From the NCBI RefSeq assembly GCF_016616885.1, contig NZ_CP067102.1, forward strand, positions 7,096,501-7,160,500: a stretch of DNA of 64,000 nucleotides. Direction: 5' to 3'. A model generated the notes under the pieces. It had not been told where the DNA came from. It did not search any database and was given only the letters and a program-made list of their open reading frames with translations. This stretch comes from Bradyrhizobium diazoefficiens. GTDB taxonomy: Bacteria; Pseudomonadota; Alphaproteobacteria; Rhizobiales; Xanthobacteraceae. Shown here piece by piece: positions 36,880-46,698 of this stretch; the first letter of the stretch is position 1; the number at the start of each line of letters is the position of its first letter. The position numbers and the translations under genes are program-made.

Positions 36880-36919
36880 GCTTCCGGGCATGCAGATGAA
36901 GCATTTACTCAGGACACCC

Positions 36920-37675
36920 ATGGAAAGCTACAAAGGTCGGATCATTGGATGTGCTCCCGGGACGCACGCCGCTCTTGCCGCAGTCATATCTCGAAATTTG
37001 AAAGCGGAGGATCGATCTGCTGTCCTCGACATTGGGACGCATTCGGGGGCGTTGCTGCTACGGCTGAAAGACGATCTTGGCTTTTCGGATCTCACAGGCA
37101 CAGATCTCGACGCGACGCGATTTGATGTTCCTGATGCCGACTTCAAGCGCCTGGAGTTAAACCAGCCATTTTCGCATCATTTCGACAAGAAATTTCGATT
37201 GATCACCGCGACCGATGTCATTGAGCACCTCGACAGCCCACGAATGTTCCTGACCGAAATACATGCATTGCTGGAGGAGGATGGTTGGCTCGCCATTTCG
37301 TTACCTAACGTGGCCTCTTGGCAGGGGCGGGTCAAGTTCTTGCTCAAGGGTGAGCTTTGGGGCTTTGGCGAAAGGAATTACCGATCGCAACGCCACATCT
37401 CGCCCATTACAGGGGAGCAGATGGTCATGATGATGCATGAACTAGGGTTTAGTGTCGTCTCCAAAGGATCGGCGGGGTCTTTCTCTACTCCTTGCATGAA
37501 AGCTCTGACGTTTCCTGTTTGGGCACTGGCTTCGTTGCTTAACGGCATATCGCCTCTCGGCGAATGCGCCATTTTTCTCGCAAGAAGAACCGCTCCCGAC
37601 GAAAGTCTAAAACTGCCGACCCATTATCAGAAACGCTGGAAAGGAATGCCAGATCGGGTTGGCCTCGATGACTGA
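36920..37675 (+). CDS. Class I SAM-dependent methyltransferase
   Basis: A 251-residue protein from ATG 36920, preceded by AGGAC; ATG 36890 is in frame but lacks a ribosome binding site. It has the motif I-like VLDIGTHSGALLLRL, then LTGTDLDATRFDVPD, and the LITATDVIEHLDSPRMFLTE segment common to sugar and lipid methyltransferases. A WLAISLPNVASWQGRVKFLL stretch follows. It lies 40 bases after the flippase gene and probably belongs to the same transcript. Confidence 0.85.
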   Translation: MESYKGRIIGCAPGTHAALAAVISRNLKAEDRSAVLDIGTHSGALLLRLKDDLGFSDLTGTDLDATRFDVPDADFKRLELNQPFSHHFDKKFRLITATDVIEHLDSPRMFLTEIHALLEEDGWLAISLPNVASWQGRVKFLLKGELWGFGERNYRSQRHISPITGEQMVMMMHELGFSVVSKGSAGSFSTPCMKALTFPVWALASLLNGISPLGECAIFLARRTAPDESLKLPTHYQKRWKGMPDRVGLDD

Positions 37676-37815
37676 AAACGCGAATCCGTCGTAAGCCTGA
37701 TAGCCGGGTGACGTCGGATTTGACCCGGAGCCTTCCCAGCAGCACAAAAACTTACCGGCACGACGCGAACACTTCGACTGTTGATATTCGATTGGTCGGC
37801 AATCTTAGATTCGGG

Positions 37816-38511
37816 CTAATTGAAACGTCGCTGAAAGAAGCGAGCCGCAACACGTTTTACCCCAAACCAGTTGCGTGTCACGATCCTGTGGTACAATAGT
37901 TCTGCCTTGCTGATCGGCAGCATCTTTCGATTGATAAGCCACGTGTCTTGGTGGCCGACCCGGGACATTCTGATGCCTTCAAATCCGATCGAGTGAAGCC
38001 GTCCGATCGCCTCCCTGACGGCCACTGGTGGCGTGATTCCGCAAAAGTCGTGAAACTCTATCGAGATTTGCCGGATTCGTTCTGACAAGAATTGGTCGGA
38101 GCATGCTTGCAGCATCTCAATTTCTGCGCCTTCTATATCGACCTTGAGGAGGTCGATATAGGGCCATCGCAAGTCCCGGAGCAGATCTGGAAGCGTCACG
38201 ATTTTTACTTGCACATCGGCTTCCGCATCCTCCGCCAGGGCGCTTGCGAGTTCGTTGTCGAGATCGACATGAAATCCTGTGGTGCCGGATTTGCCGCCTA
38301 CGGCGGCCTGTATCGTTCTTATGCGATCCGATGGCGGAATAGCGCGGAACGGCTCTGGCGACGGCTCCAGAGCAACGCAACGACAACCGGTGCGCTCGGT
38401 AATAGCGTGAGCAAATAGACCGCAATTGGCGCCAAGATCGAGAACGCGCGATGAGGAATCCAAGAACTTCGGCGCCAGAGTATGCCAGTGGATAGTCTCT
38501 ATTGAAATCAT
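37816..38511 (-). CDS. FkbM family methyltransferase
   Basis: A 231-residue FkbM-type methyltransferase from ATG 38511 (ATG 38523 is an alternative). Motif I is VLDLGANCGLFAHAI, followed by CVALEPSPEPF and the diagnostic IDLLKVDIEGAEIEMLQA. It is the second FkbM protein in the locus and lies on the strand opposite its neighbours, converging with the methyltransferase at 36920-37675. Sugar O-methylation is the likely role. Confidence 0.87.
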   Translation of the reverse strand: MISIETIHWHTLAPKFLDSSSRVLDLGANCGLFAHAITERTGCRCVALEPSPEPFRAIPPSDRIRTIQAAVGGKSGTTGFHVDLDNELASALAEDAEADVQVKIVTLPDLLRDLRWPYIDLLKVDIEGAEIEMLQACSDQFLSERIRQISIEFHDFCGITPPVAVREAIGRLHSIGFEGIRMSRVGHQDTWLINRKMLPISKAELLYHRIVTRNWFGVKRVAARFFQRRFN

Positions 38512-38523
38512 TGTCGGCTCCAA

Positions 38524-39009
38524 AAACGCCCTCGCGTTGAGCCCCCTTACCCTCCGATCTCAAGCGTATGGTAGACCCATTCTCCATCTTTCTCTACGCC
38601 GATTCAGCACACAGACGCGCCTGGCCCCATGTGAGAACCCTTGCATCGAGCAATAGTCAGTCGTTCCGGTTTTCATTCCGGCCTTCCACTGCCTCAAGCC
38701 CGCCTTTTTGGGCAAGCGAAGATGGAACGGATGAAGGGCGGGGCGTAGGCCTGCCCAACATCACGACAACTATTGCCACCAATGCAAAACGCTGAGGAAA
38801 CGGGCCCCTTCATTCGCCAACTTCAATTCGAGAATGCGGGTGGATCGCCAGTCCCCTTTTTGTTACGATCGGAGCGAAAGGGTGAACTGCGCATTTGATG
38901 TACAGTTTCTGCCACGAGCGCGCCTTTCCCTCGGAACGCGCGGCGCTCGACAGATAGACCTATCAGCAAGCAAGGAAATACCGCAATCTGGTAGAGTGCA
39001 GCGGCTCCG
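38524..39009. other. Intergenic region, no gene seen
   Basis: About 490 bases between the divergent FkbM and GT4 genes. It should contain promoters for both, but I see no strong motif, RNA gene or repeat. No open frame has a credible family match. Confidence 0.45.
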
Positions 39010-40215
39010 ATGAAAATAGGATATCTGGTCCCTGAATTTCCGAGCCAAACACATATTTTCTTTTGGCGTGAAGTTCTGGCTTTACGGCGCCTCGGCGAAA
39101 GTATCGTTCTTTTATCGACTCGAAGACCGCCCTGGCAGGCCTGTCGGCACGAGTTTGCTTCTTCAGCTCGTGCCGAGACTCGGTACCTATTTCCGCCCCG
39201 ACTATCCACGTTACGCCGATGGGCTTTTGAAGGTTGTCCCGGCCTATTTCCAGCACTTGCTTATCGGAACCAATTGAAGAGGGCCGGCGCGAAAGATCGT
39301 GCGCGGCAATACATCTTATTGCTCTGCGCTATCGATCTAGCCATGTGGGCACGGGAACATCGGATCGACCATATCCATGGCCATTCCTGCGCCGACGCGG
39401 CGCACATTTTAGCTCTCGCAAGGCGCGCGGGAGGACCGGCCTTTAGTTTGACACTTCACGGTGATCTGGATGTCTATGGAACAGATCACCAACTGAAAAT
39501 GGCAGAAGCAGCCTTCATTTGCACCGTTGGTGACCACCTTCGGCAACAGGTTGTGAAGCAAGCCAACGTCCCCAGCGACCGCGTGCTCGTGACTTGTATG
39601 GGCGTGGACACGTCGCGGCTCAAGCGATTGGGCGGTGAGCGCTCCTACCAAAAAGGATCGCTAAATCTAGTAACTGTTGCGCGGCTTCATCCTGCGAAGG
39701 GCCATCTGTACGCCCTCGGCGCAGTTCGCCGCGCCATCGACCTTGGTTTGAATATCCGATATACCATTGCGGGTGAGGGACCATTTAGAGATGCCATCGT
39801 CTCTCGCATTCGCGAGCTCGGATTGGATGGAAACATTTCGCTAACTGGCACCCTCGCCGAGAATGACGTGTTTGAATTGCTTTCTCAAGCTGACGCGTTT
39901 GTTTTGCCGAGCACCGGTTTAGGGGAGGCCTGGCCAGTATCTGTTATGGAAGCGATGAGCGCTGGCCTTCCCGTTATTGCGAGTATTATTGGCGCGACGC
40001 CGCAGATGATTACCTCAGCCGTAGACGGATTTCTCGTGCCTCAAGAGGATGAGGAATCGCTATTGCATGGGATTACCTTGCTTGCCCGCGATATTGAGAC
40101 CCGACAAAGAATAGGTCAGGCTGCCCGACTTACGGCGGCTCGATGTTTCGATGTTGTAACGACGGCCACCAAGCTTCGTGATGCCATTCACGCGTCGCGC
40201 AATTCGATGGGTTGA
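39010..40215 (+). CDS. GT4 family glycosyltransferase
   Basis: A 401-residue GT-B glycosyltransferase. The N-terminus MKIGYLVPEFPSQTHIFFWR is followed by HIHGHSCADAAHILALA and FSLTLHGDLDVYG. The donor domain shows NLVTVARLHPAKGHLYAL and a donor-binding acidic pair (GEAWPVSVMEAMSAGLPVI). It is similar in type to the GT4 enzyme at 24053-25369 but clearly diverged, so the two probably add different sugars to the EPS repeat. Confidence 0.9.
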   Translation: MKIGYLVPEFPSQTHIFFWREVLALRRLGESIVLLSTRRPPWQACRHEFASSARAETRYLFPPRLSTLRRWAFEGCPGLFPALAYRNQLKRAGAKDRARQYILLLCAIDLAMWAREHRIDHIHGHSCADAAHILALARRAGGPAFSLTLHGDLDVYGTDHQLKMAEAAFICTVGDHLRQQVVKQANVPSDRVLVTCMGVDTSRLKRLGGERSYQKGSLNLVTVARLHPAKGHLYALGAVRRAIDLGLNIRYTIAGEGPFRDAIVSRIRELGLDGNISLTGTLAENDVFELLSQADAFVLPSTGLGEAWPVSVMEAMSAGLPVIASIIGATPQMITSAVDGFLVPQEDEESLLHGITLLARDIETRQRIGQAARLTAARCFDVVTTATKLRDAIHASRNSMG

Positions 40216-40362
40216 TCCTTGCATTGTTCGTTTCTTGGATCTCGTTAAGATCGACACGGAGAGGGTTTTGAGGAGCAGGTCTTGATCTCCTGTTTTGAGC
40301 ACTTGGTAGGGCTGTAGCCGCGCTGCGAGGACATAGACGACGATGTCTGCGAAACATCAGCG

Positions 40363-41412
40363 ATGAAGCAGCACGCATTAGACGGGCGCCACATGCGTGG
40401 GAGCGAGTTGGAAGATCACCGCAATCCCGCGCTCGATGGTCTTCGCGCGATCAGCATCTGCCTCGTCCTGGCGACCCATCTTCTTCCCCTGGGACCGAAG
40501 GCTCTTCATCTGAATTCGACCGCTGGTCCGATGGGGATGAGTCTCTTTTTCGTCCTTTCGGGATATTTGATCCTCAGCACGCTTCGGTCGGCCCCGATCC
40601 CGGAATTCATCGTAAAACGGTTGGCTCGAATACTGCCGCTCGCCTATCTCTATATTCTGCTGGTCTTTATTTTGGGCGGTTTGAGCAAACAAGCGCTGCC
40701 TTACCATTTGGGGTTCGTCGTCAACTATCGACCCGACCAGATGACGCCTGTTACGGAGCATCTCTGGTCTTTGTGTGTCGAGGTTCACTTCTATGTCTTC
40801 GTGATGCTGCTCGCGGTGGGTGGCCGGAAGGCTTTCGTACTCGTCTGGCCTTGTTGTCTCGCCATCACCGCCATCCGCGTCATGGAAGGTGCTTACATTG
40901 ACGTTCCGACGCACCTGCGCGTAGACGAAATCTTGGCGGGCGCCTGTATTGCGACGTTGCCGATGCGCCGATTCCGCGCATTCGCAGCGCCGCTGGTCAT
41001 CTGGGTGCTGGCGGTCGGCGCCTGGTTCGGGACTTCTCATCCGGATAGCGGCTGGGTTCAATATCTGCGACCCTATGCGGCAGCTTTTCTGCTTGCAGCA
41101 ACGCTAGCTCAACCGCCCAATCGACTGACCGCCGTACTAAGCGGTCGGGCTCTTCGCTACATCGCCGCCGTTTCCTACGCTCTCTATGTCTTTCATCCGC
41201 TTGCGGCACACGGATGGTGGAATGACGCAAACGTCTGGCAGCGATATCTGCTCAAGCGGCCGTTAGGCTTTGCTCTCACGCTGGCTGCCGCTCACATTTC
41301 GACTTTCTACTGGGAGGCGATATGGATACAGGCCGCCAAGCGTTGGGGCCGTTCGAGGCGCACGGGGGCTCTGCAGTCCGTTGGACGACTGGAAAATGTC
41401 GCTGGAGAATAG
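40363..41412 (+). CDS. Acyltransferase 3 family (OafA/ExoZ type) membrane protein
   Basis: A 349-residue protein with about 10 membrane helices of the acyltransferase 3 family, which acetylates or succinylates exported sugars. The N-terminal catalytic signature ALDGLRAISICLVLATH is present, with the family's conserved His in helix 1, followed by SLFFVLSGYLIL and the KRLARILPLAYLY arginine motif. It probably O-acylates the EPS repeat, opposing the deacetylase at 34211-35386. ATG 40393 is an alternative start. Confidence 0.88.
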   Translation: MKQHALDGRHMRGSELEDHRNPALDGLRAISICLVLATHLLPLGPKALHLNSTAGPMGMSLFFVLSGYLILSTLRSAPIPEFIVKRLARILPLAYLYILLVFILGGLSKQALPYHLGFVVNYRPDQMTPVTEHLWSLCVEVHFYVFVMLLAVGGRKAFVLVWPCCLAITAIRVMEGAYIDVPTHLRVDEILAGACIATLPMRRFRAFAAPLVIWVLAVGAWFGTSHPDSGWVQYLRPYAAAFLLAATLAQPPNRLTAVLSGRALRYIAAVSYALYVFHPLAAHGWWNDANVWQRYLLKRPLGFALTLAAAHISTFYWEAIWIQAAKRWGRSRRTGALQSVGRLENVAGE

Positions 41413-41534
41413 TGTCGCGTCTGCCGATGTGGTGCCTCCGACGGACGCAGGCACCGCTCGGATTCTGCGACGATTTGCCAGGCCGGCCGCGCCACAAGGT
41501 CATACGAAAATCGAACCGGGAATGGTCGTGAGGA

Positions 41535-44495
41535 TCATCGTTCTGTTTCTTGCGAACGCCCTGCCCGCGACAAATTGATGTAGGGGTTCGAAGCGAGCGG
41601 CTTGGAGCGGATTGTCGGGACTTTGATGATATCGTTCGGTTCGATGATAGTCGTCTCGTCTGCCGTGATCTCTCGCATGAGCTCGCCGTCCTTCCTCAGC
41701 AGTGTGACGCTAGGCCGCTCGCCTTTCTCCGCCGAGCGCTCCCGCGCCTCGGCCGGCGCGCCGAATTGCGCCTCTTTCAGCAGGTCGTCTGCTGTCTCGA
41801 TCCGCACTTGCACCTCCGCGATCTCATCCTTCGTCAGCTGCAGATCCCGCGTGTTCGTCCGGCTTCTCTCGAGAGCGCGTTCCCGAACCCGTTGCTCCGC
41901 CAAAGTGATGTTCTCTCCAGCTCTCACGATTTCCGTTTCGGCGGCCATCTGCTGGTTTGCGATCTGTGCGAGCGACCGTTCCAGGGCGAACAGCGTCGGC
42001 GCAAGGGCGAGGCCCCTCGCTGAGAGCGAACGAAGCTCGTCCAATTGATGTTCGATGGTGCCTTTCTCCTGCTTCAGCGCCTCGATCTGTCCGCGGAGCG
42101 AATCGATCTCACGCTGGTAGAGCGACTTGATATCTTTGAATGCCGATACTTCCGAGCGCGCCGTGTCGTTTTCCTGCGCGAGCGCCGCGCGTTCGCTTTC
42201 AATGATCGCGGAGATGGTGGCGTCGACCTGTTCATTCGAAAGCTCTGTCGGAATAGTAACACTCTCCTGCCCGGCAAGCGCCGCCGTCAGGCGTGCCGCG
42301 CGCACGACCAGGCGGTTCTGTTTCAGGGCCAACGTGCGGATGTCGCCTTTCGCGAGCGCAACGTCGCGATCTAACCGCAACAGGCGCAGACCACTACTAT
42401 CAGGGCGGTAATACCCGCCGGCGGCGCTGATCGCTTGAACAACGGTGAGGCCTGGCCGATACGGATATTCGCCAGGTCGTTGCACGTCGCCCAGGATTGA
42501 GAACGGGCGAAACTGAACAATCTCGACGGCCGTGAAAGGCCGTTCGATCCTGCCCCCGCGCTGCTGCAACCGGTCAGATATTTCCTGCGCCAGATCTTTG
42601 ACCTGGAGACCAGTGGCCTTGATGCCGCCGATCAGGGGCAGCGAAACCAGGCCATCCGTAGTCACAGTGTATTCGCCGCCGATGTCCGGCCATTCCTGCA
42701 CTTTGATCTTTAGCCGATCCGAGACGCCAAGCCTGTACTCGTCTCCGAAAGCCGGCGACACAGCAAGGGCCAGAGCGAAACCCGAGACAATCGAAATTTC
42801 GCAAAACCATTTCCATAGCCGGCCTTTGCCCTCCAAAGCGTCGCGGGCCGGCCACTGCTCACCACGCGCATCCGGATCAGGCGTGGCCCACGGGGTCTTG
42901 TTTATGACCGTGCCAAGAATCTTGTCCCGAACGGGTCCCAGTGACTGCAGCGATTGCTCAAGCTGAACTTCCGACGTGCGCCCCCATTCCACAACGATCA
43001 GCAACTCGTCGACAATCTGACCCGCAGAGCGGACGTCGGCGACGGGGCTCAGCGCAGGTAGATCGAGAATAACCCATTCGTAACCGCACTCGCCGGACGC
43101 TGTGATTGCGTGAACTAGATTGTGCCACTGCATGTCGATGTTGCCAACCACATGCCCGCTCGGCAAGAAGTCGAGATTGGGACGAACTTCCGCCCGGATG
43201 ACTTCGTCCGGAGCAGCTGAGCCTCGCAGCAACTGGTAAAGGCCTTGCGTTTCGCTTGGCGTCAGACTGTTCGAAAGCGCCGCAGTCTTCGATGCATCGA
43301 CGAGAAGAACGCGCGAGCCATCTCCAGCGATAAGTCCGGCCCAGTGCGCTGCGAACGTCGACTTGCCCTCTCCGCAGCGACACGATGTTATGCCCACAAT
43401 GTGAGGGACGTCCCCGCGCCGTTCGAGGACCGCCGATCGCGCACGCCGCAGCACTGTGCCCCGCAAGGTAGAACCCAATTCCGGATCGGCGTAATGCAAG
43501 GTGCGCGCATAGGCATGGGGAGAGAGCTTCTGAAGCATCCAAGCGCCGAACCGGCCGCCACCTGGCCATCGTTTTGGCTCTCGCAAAGCGGGCCGGTCCA
43601 TCATTCGCGGCAAATACCCAAAGCACTCGGCCGACGTCATCGCTAGCTGCTCGGCAGTGCGCACACGTCGATCAAAAAGCACGATTGCGAGCCCAACGCT
43701 CACACCCAGTGCGGCACCAAGGACGGCTGCTAACGCGGACATGACCCCGGCCGTCGGCCCGTCTTTGGAGCCAGGGGGAACCGCCTCGCTGATGATTCGA
43801 GCCGTAGGACCCAATACCTTGATACGTTCCCTCACTGCTGCGCTCGTCGTGACGACGGAACTTGTGTCGTTTTGCTCTTGCACGAACGATTCCGCGATCT
43901 CGTTGGTCAGCCTCGCAGCATCCTCCGCAGTCAGGGCTTTAGCTCGCACTGCAATGATTTGGCTGGTGCCGACCCGGTTGACAGTGATGTTGGATTTCAG
44001 GGCCGCCAGCGCCGTCTGCCTTCTTGACGTTTCGGAGCTCGTTCGTTCCGGCGCAAACATCTGCAACAGCCCAAGATCGCGGATGCTACGTGATTTCGGC
44101 AAGATCAGTTCTATTTCCTCCAATCCAAGCCGGTCGACGGCCCTTTCAAGCACCCTGCTGGACTTCGCCATTTCGATTGCGCTCTGGACCAGCGAGTTCT
44201 CGACCAGCAGCTGCGTAACGACCGCATCCGGGCCTGACTGTTGCAGCGTGGTGTTCGAAATCAACAGTTCGGAAGAAGCGCTGAACGCGGTCGTTCTGAG
44301 CAGGACATAAGCAACACTCGCCAACCACACCATGACGGCGCCAGCAAGCATCAAACGAACAATCATCCGCCCCTGCTGACGAATCTTCGCAAGATTGATT
44401 CTGAAACCGATCCCGTCACGCCCGGGCTCCGGCGCAATGGATCGCATTGCCGGTTCGAATAGGACTGAGCGCTGACTCTTGGTCGAATCGAGCAT
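41535..44495 (-). CDS. Fused EPS co-polymerase (Wzc/ExoP-like) and export protein (Wza/ExoF-like)
   Basis: A single 986-residue frame from ATG 44495 (AGGAG 8 bases upstream). Residues about 44-66 and 249-274 are membrane helices bracketing a Wzz-like periplasmic domain, with the co-polymerase AVPPGSKDGP motif before the second. About 360-530 is a BY-kinase-like ATPase: Walker A CGEGKST, A' VLLVDAS (the usual second Asp is absent) and Walker B WVILDLP. No tyrosine cluster follows. At 564-583 a third hydrophobic segment, resembling a signal peptide (GFALALAVSPAFG), leads into an outer-membrane polysaccharide export/SLBB region (YRLGVSDRLKIKVQEW; GDVQRPGEYPYRPG), then an ExoF-like coiled coil. 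The two parts are normally separate genes. Internal initiation at TTG 42836 is possible. Confidence 0.85.
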   Translation of the reverse strand: MLDSTKSQRSVLFEPAMRSIAPEPGRDGIGFRINLAKIRQQGRMIVRLMLAGAVMVWLASVAYVLLRTTAFSASSELLISNTTLQQSGPDAVVTQLLVENSLVQSAIEMAKSSRVLERAVDRLGLEEIELILPKSRSIRDLGLLQMFAPERTSSETSRRQTALAALKSNITVNRVGTSQIIAVRAKALTAEDAARLTNEIAESFVQEQNDTSSVVTTSAAVRERIKVLGPTARIISEAVPPGSKDGPTAGVMSALAAVLGAALGVSVGLAIVLFDRRVRTAEQLAMTSAECFGYLPRMMDRPALREPKRWPGGGRFGAWMLQKLSPHAYARTLHYADPELGSTLRGTVLRRARSAVLERRGDVPHIVGITSCRCGEGKSTFAAHWAGLIAGDGSRVLLVDASKTAALSNSLTPSETQGLYQLLRGSAAPDEVIRAEVRPNLDFLPSGHVVGNIDMQWHNLVHAITASGECGYEWVILDLPALSPVADVRSAGQIVDELLIVVEWGRTSEVQLEQSLQSLGPVRDKILGTVINKTPWATPDPDARGEQWPARDALEGKGRLWKWFCEISIVSGFALALAVSPAFGDEYRLGVSDRLKIKVQEWPDIGGEYTVTTDGLVSLPLIGGIKATGLQVKDLAQEISDRLQQRGGRIERPFTAVEIVQFRPFSILGDVQRPGEYPYRPGLTVVQAISAAGGYYRPDSSGLRLLRLDRDVALAKGDIRTLALKQNRLVVRAARLTAALAGQESVTIPTELSNEQVDATISAIIESERAALAQENDTARSEVSAFKDIKSLYQREIDSLRGQIEALKQEKGTIEHQLDELRSLSARGLALAPTLFALERSLAQIANQQMAAETEIVRAGENITLAEQRVRERALERSRTNTRDLQLTKDEIAEVQVRIETADDLLKEAQFGAPAEARERSAEKGERPSVTLLRKDGELMREITADETTIIEPNDIIKVPTIRSKPLASNPYINLSRAGRSQETER

Positions 44496-45400
44496 CAAAC
44501 AAACTCCTGCGTTGATGCTGCGAAAGCGTGTCGATGCTATGTTCGCGCATCCGTTGCCAATATTTGCTCGGCTCCTGAAGAGTTGCCTAAACCGTCTCCA
44601 ATTGTCCGACGGGAGGGCCGAGGTTGGTTCTCGCCGTCGGCGGAGCAAGCCGCTTCAGCGCGCCCCTTTTGCGCATCGCAAAGTGCGGCCGGCTGCGAAT
44701 CGGGATGATCTGCTCCTTTTTACAGCGGGTTTTCAGCACACGGGACAAGCTGGTCAGCCGCGCCGCCGCGAGTTTCCATAGTCAGTAGAGCGAAAATGCC
44801 ACCCCCGAAGCGAGCGCAGCGATGCGAGCACCACCGAGACGCGCGACTGCGCCTTTGCTTGTACGCATAGAACAGCTCTCCGGCGAGAATCCGGTCAACG
44901 TCGCCGCGTCGCTGTGTCGATTCTCGACAACGACAGCAGCGACTACGGTCGACGTACGGATATTAAGCGAAAGGTGTTGGATTGGCCAGAATTGCACTCA
45001 TCACGCGTCGCGAACGAAACGATGACGACAGGCGGCGCGACGCGACAATCACTCCAAAGTAGATAGTCCTTTCGAATAGTCCCGAAGGCCGCTCGGATTG
45101 CCGCATAGTCGAAGATGGCCTCGAGTTCGGAGCTGACGACGGCGGCTTACTTCTCGCCGCGTGCGGCAGCTTTATTCAAGCCGATTGTCAGCGGCCGGCC
45201 TCGGATTAGTCAGGATGGGTCGGTCCTCCATCCGTGAGAGCCGATATTTCAAGCCGCCGTGCTGGTTAGATTGCACATCACTCCATCACGCTGAATCACG
45301 GCTCGGTGGAGTGGCCTAGTCGGTTTGGTTTGACCGCGCGAAGCGCCGGCGATTTACGCCGGTTTGGGGTTGACCGACAATCAATGTGCAGGAGACTGTC
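44496..45400. other. Long intergenic region, no gene seen
   Basis: About 900 bases between the divergent co-polymerase and WecG-like genes. The open frame of the former extends to 44648, but without family similarity. The remainder has scattered short frames with no ribosome binding sites. A regulatory region for two divergent EPS operons is the simplest reading; I could not define operators. Confidence 0.45.
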
Positions 45401-46690
45401 GTGACCATTGCCCTGCAATATGGACCGACTTCAAACGTCCCACGATGCGACGCTCAAAGACCGATTGCACCCGACTTTTCGCGGCCGGTTTACTGTCTCC
45501 AGGGGCTAGTATGCGATGTGGTGACGATGGAGGAGGCAACTCAACGACTCCTCCTGTCGATTAAAGAGGCGCGCCGGTGCAACGTCGCCACGCCAAACGC
45601 AAGCTTCCTGCGAATGATACGGTCGGATCCGGATTTTAGAGACGCCGTGCTCGCCAGCGATCTTTCCGTGATTGATGGCATGCCGCTTGTTTGGCTTGCA
45701 CGCGCGCTAGGTATCTCCGTCCCTCATCGCGTATGCGGATCAGATCTGTTTGACGCACTGATGCGTCTGCGTCGCTCGGGCGACCGGACCAGCGCCTTCT
45801 TCTTCGGTGCAACCGATGAAGTCGGCCGACGCGTACGCGAACGCCTCAACGCGGGCACGTCTGGCGTCCGCTGCGCTGGCGCCTACGCGCCCGGATTCGG
45901 CACTGTTGAATCCATGAGCGATCCTAGAATTTTCCGTATCATCAATCAAGCGGCTCCCGATCTATTGGTCGTATCGGTCGGAGCTCGCAAAGGGCTTTTG
46001 TGGCTCAAGCGAAACGAGCATCTGCTTTCAAGCCCTGTGATCTGCAACCTCGGTGCGACGATCCATTTTGTCGCCGGAAGCATCAAGCGCGCACCCGTTT
46101 TCTTTCAGCGTCATGGGCTCGAATGGCTCTGGCGGATCAAGGAAGAGCCAGCGCTTTGGAGGCGGTACGCTCTCGATCTCGCGACGCTGATATCGGTGTT
46201 GGTGGGCCAGATCGTACCATACCTCGTCAAGCGCGCGTTGCACAAGCTATCTGCGGCGCAGCCCTCAACGCCACGCTTGCAGCATTATCATGACGAAACG
46301 GCTGAGGTGTTGAAGTTTTCCGGCGCTTGGACGGAAGACAATCTCGCGCCGGCGCGCTCGGGTCTTGCGGCGGCGACACAGAGAGCGAGCAACCTCGTGT
46401 TAGACCTTGAAGGCGTAACGTTTGTCGACGCCTCCTTCTTGGGCCTGGTGCTGGTTGCGTACGGGTATCAGCGGCGAATGCAACGCGGCTTTTTCCTTAG
46501 TGCATCGAGTCGACGAGTTAAGAGCATGATGCGCTTGAATGGCTGCGGCTTTTTGCTCTCTCCCGAACGAACGCGTACGAAACCAATTCGACACCGTTGG
46601 TCCGTTTCCACGCACAGCCTGGGCGTCCGCAAACTCTGGCAGACGATCGCCAACCACGGGGAACTCTGGGGCAATTTCCGCCACCACTAA
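45401..46690 (+). CDS. WecG/TagA/CpsF glycosyltransferase with C-terminal STAS domain
   Basis: A 429-residue protein starting at GTG 45401, with AGGAG 6 bases upstream (an in-frame ATG at 45386 overlaps the binding site). Residues about 25-260 are a WecG/TagA transferase (TPNASFLRMIRSDPDFRDAV; SDLSVIDGMPLVWLARALG with the conserved Asp), which transfers a sugar to a polyprenyl-linked acceptor. The usual G-x-PKQE motif is replaced by VGARKGLLWL. Residues about 300-395 are a STAS domain (LVLDLEGVTFVDASFLGLVL), as in anti-sigma antagonists. It lies 8 bases before the GT2 gene and is probably co-transcribed with it. Confidence 0.87.
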   Translation: MTIALQYGPTSNVPRCDAQRPIAPDFSRPVYCLQGLVCDVVTMEEATQRLLLSIKEARRCNVATPNASFLRMIRSDPDFRDAVLASDLSVIDGMPLVWLARALGISVPHRVCGSDLFDALMRLRRSGDRTSAFFFGATDEVGRRVRERLNAGTSGVRCAGAYAPGFGTVESMSDPRIFRIINQAAPDLLVVSVGARKGLLWLKRNEHLLSSPVICNLGATIHFVAGSIKRAPVFFQRHGLEWLWRIKEEPALWRRYALDLATLISVLVGQIVPYLVKRALHKLSAAQPSTPRLQHYHDETAEVLKFSGAWTEDNLAPARSGLAAATQRASNLVLDLEGVTFVDASFLGLVLVAYGYQRRMQRGFFLSASSRRVKSMMRLNGCGFLLSPERTRTKPIRHRWSVSTHSLGVRKLWQTIANHGELWGNFRHH

Positions 46691-46698
46691 GGTTGGCC

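Noticed and set aside
44783..45385. Possible small genes in the 900-base gap between EPS operons
   Set aside because: Short frames only, with no binding sites or recognisable protein sequence.
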